A DNA stretch of 8,842 bases from Verrucomicrobia bacterium TMED56 (GTDB taxonomy: Bacteria; Verrucomicrobiota; Verrucomicrobiia; Opitutales; Seribacteraceae), in contig NHDJ01000002.1 of the NCBI GenBank assembly GCA_002167265.1, positions 1 through 8,842 of the forward strand. The letters are read 5' to 3'. The position numbers and the translations under genes were made by a program. A model generated the notes under the pieces. It was not told where the DNA came from. It ran no database searches and saw only the letters and a program-made list of their open reading frames with translations. Positions 7,959 to 8,842 of this stretch are shown piece after piece (within the stretch, counting starts at the first letter, position 1; every line of letters begins with the position of its first letter).

Positions 7959-8842
7959 ATGGCAAGGCTTTTGCCGGTGTTTTTCTGCACTCTAATCGTT
8001 CATGCAACCGCCATTGGCGAAGAATTCGAAACGGAAATCTTCCGCCCAGAGGCAGGCAAATTTCCACCCTTTGAAAAAGCCCACGCCTACCGGGGTGAAC
8101 TTATCTTTGTTGACCATGCCAACCGGCGTGGAAGTATCCGCGTTGAGGGAACGGGAAAATTTTACCGGAATAACCCCCACCCTTTCGCCCTGCTCCCCTA
8201 CGGCATGGTCCGTTACCACAATGCTCCGGCGGATCTTCGAGACGTCCCTCTTGGTACGGTGATGCATGCCTACGGGTTTTTGCCGCCCGACCCCAAGACC
8301 TCTTCCGTGCCCGTACTCCCTCCCAACAATAAGGATAAAGATGCCGGGCACTACCGGGGAATCGGTATTTTCCCCGCTGAAAATCATATTCTACTTCTTG
8401 AGGATGAGCCCAGCCATTGCAAACGAAACGGTTTGGTTTGGAAACTCAAGGAAGTGAACCTAAACAACCTCATTGGTACGATCGTGGCCAGTCGACAAAC
8501 TAAAGACAATGGGGAAACGGAAGCCGAACCCCAAACCATGACCTTCGATTCCGCCACCCGTATTTGGCGGGGGCGCGAATCCATCCGCATCTCGGATCTG
8601 ATCGAGGAGAAAGTATGGCCTGCAAATGGGAAGAAAGACCTAAGCGACCAACCCGTCCTTCTGGGCATCACCTGGAAACCTGCACCCGGGGACGGACTAA
8701 GCGGAGCCTTTACCAGCTTCCACATCTCGGATATCTGGCTGGACGATCAATCGATTGAGCACGCCGCCTATTTTCAGACTCAGAAGCACAACAGTTTCAT
8801 TCGCACCCGCTGGATGCCTGCCTATGTGAATGAAGTAAAGTA
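7959..8842 (+). CDS. Exported protein of unknown function (3' end at or beyond window edge)
   Basis: The frame is open from 7866 to the right edge and has no complete stop; the last two bases, TA, could begin a TAA/TAG stop or a Tyr codon. In-frame ATGs are at 7884, 7920 and 7959, none with a ribosome-binding site. I prefer 7959 because it gives a compact Sec signal peptide: MAR, then a hydrophobic core ending HATA, then IGEEFE. Starts further upstream put an arginine in the middle of the hydrophobic region. Visible length is 294 residues. The most distinctive stretch is residues 78-107, with LLPYGMVRYHN, APADLRDVPLG and a MHAYGF end; the section around residues 48-70 is beta-like (GELIFVDHAN, GSIRVEGTG). 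I do not recognise a named domain. From memory, similar hypothetical proteins occur in PVC genomes, possibly near DUF1552 genes, but I could not verify this. Real coding is supported by the long frame, the signal peptide and even, protein-like composition. Confidence 0.8.
   Translation, partial: MARLLPVFFCTLIVHATAIGEEFETEIFRPEAGKFPPFEKAHAYRGELIFVDHANRRGSIRVEGTGKFYRNNPHPFALLPYGMVRYHNAPADLRDVPLGTVMHAYGFLPPDPKTSSVPVLPPNNKDKDAGHYRGIGIFPAENHILLLEDEPSHCKRNGLVWKLKEVNLNNLIGTIVASRQTKDNGETEAEPQTMTFDSATRIWRGRESIRISDLIEEKVWPANGKKDLSDQPVLLGITWKPAPGDGLSGAFTSFHISDIWLDDQSIEHAAYFQTQKHNSFIRTRWMPAYVNEVK

Noticed and set aside
7817..8074. 85-codon + strand reading frame
   Set aside because: It overlaps the right-edge gene in another frame, and its translation is basic and lacks protein-like order, while the right-edge frame has a signal peptide and extends to the window end.

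Overview
This window looks like bacterial chromosome from the PVC group (Planctomycetota/Verrucomicrobiota). The evidence is the set of protein families that are largely typical of those phyla: DUF1588/DUF1585, DUF1552 (HXXSHH), the planctomycete-type cytochrome domains PSCyt1/DUF1549/DUF1553, and DUF1501. I cannot assign a genus from the sequence alone. All six genes lie on the + strand and cover nearly the whole window; I found no RNA genes, CRISPR array, insertion sequence or long repeat.

Layout. Positions 2-637 hold the C-terminal part of a large DUF1592/DUF1588/DUF1585-type c-heme protein cut by the left edge. At 664-2016 there is a complete DUF1552 protein with a twin-arginine-like leader. 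After a 77-base gap come three tightly packed genes: a cytoplasmic short-chain dehydrogenase (2094-2873), a 1217-residue exported LamG/PSCyt1/DUF1549/DUF1553 protein with two CXXCH motifs (2884-6537), and a DUF1501 protein with a clear twin-arginine leader (6534-7802) whose start overlaps the previous stop as ATGA. After a second gap an exported protein of unknown function starts near 7959 and runs off the right edge; it lacks a complete stop codon in the window and is easy to miss.

How the genes may work together. Two partner pairs of the same general kind sit side by side: DUF1592-type plus DUF1552, and DUF1549/DUF1553 plus DUF1501. In each pair a large exported putative c-type cytochrome is followed by a Tat-type exported partner. 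The biochemical role of these pairs is not established; a link to polysaccharide or sugar oxidation is a common guess, and here the LamG domain and the co-directional SDR dehydrogenase make that guess somewhat more attractive. The middle three genes have visibly more CpG than the flanking genes in the lines I counted. This suggests that an SDR/DUF1549/DUF1501 operon was inserted between the DUF1552 gene and the right-edge gene, but that is an inference.
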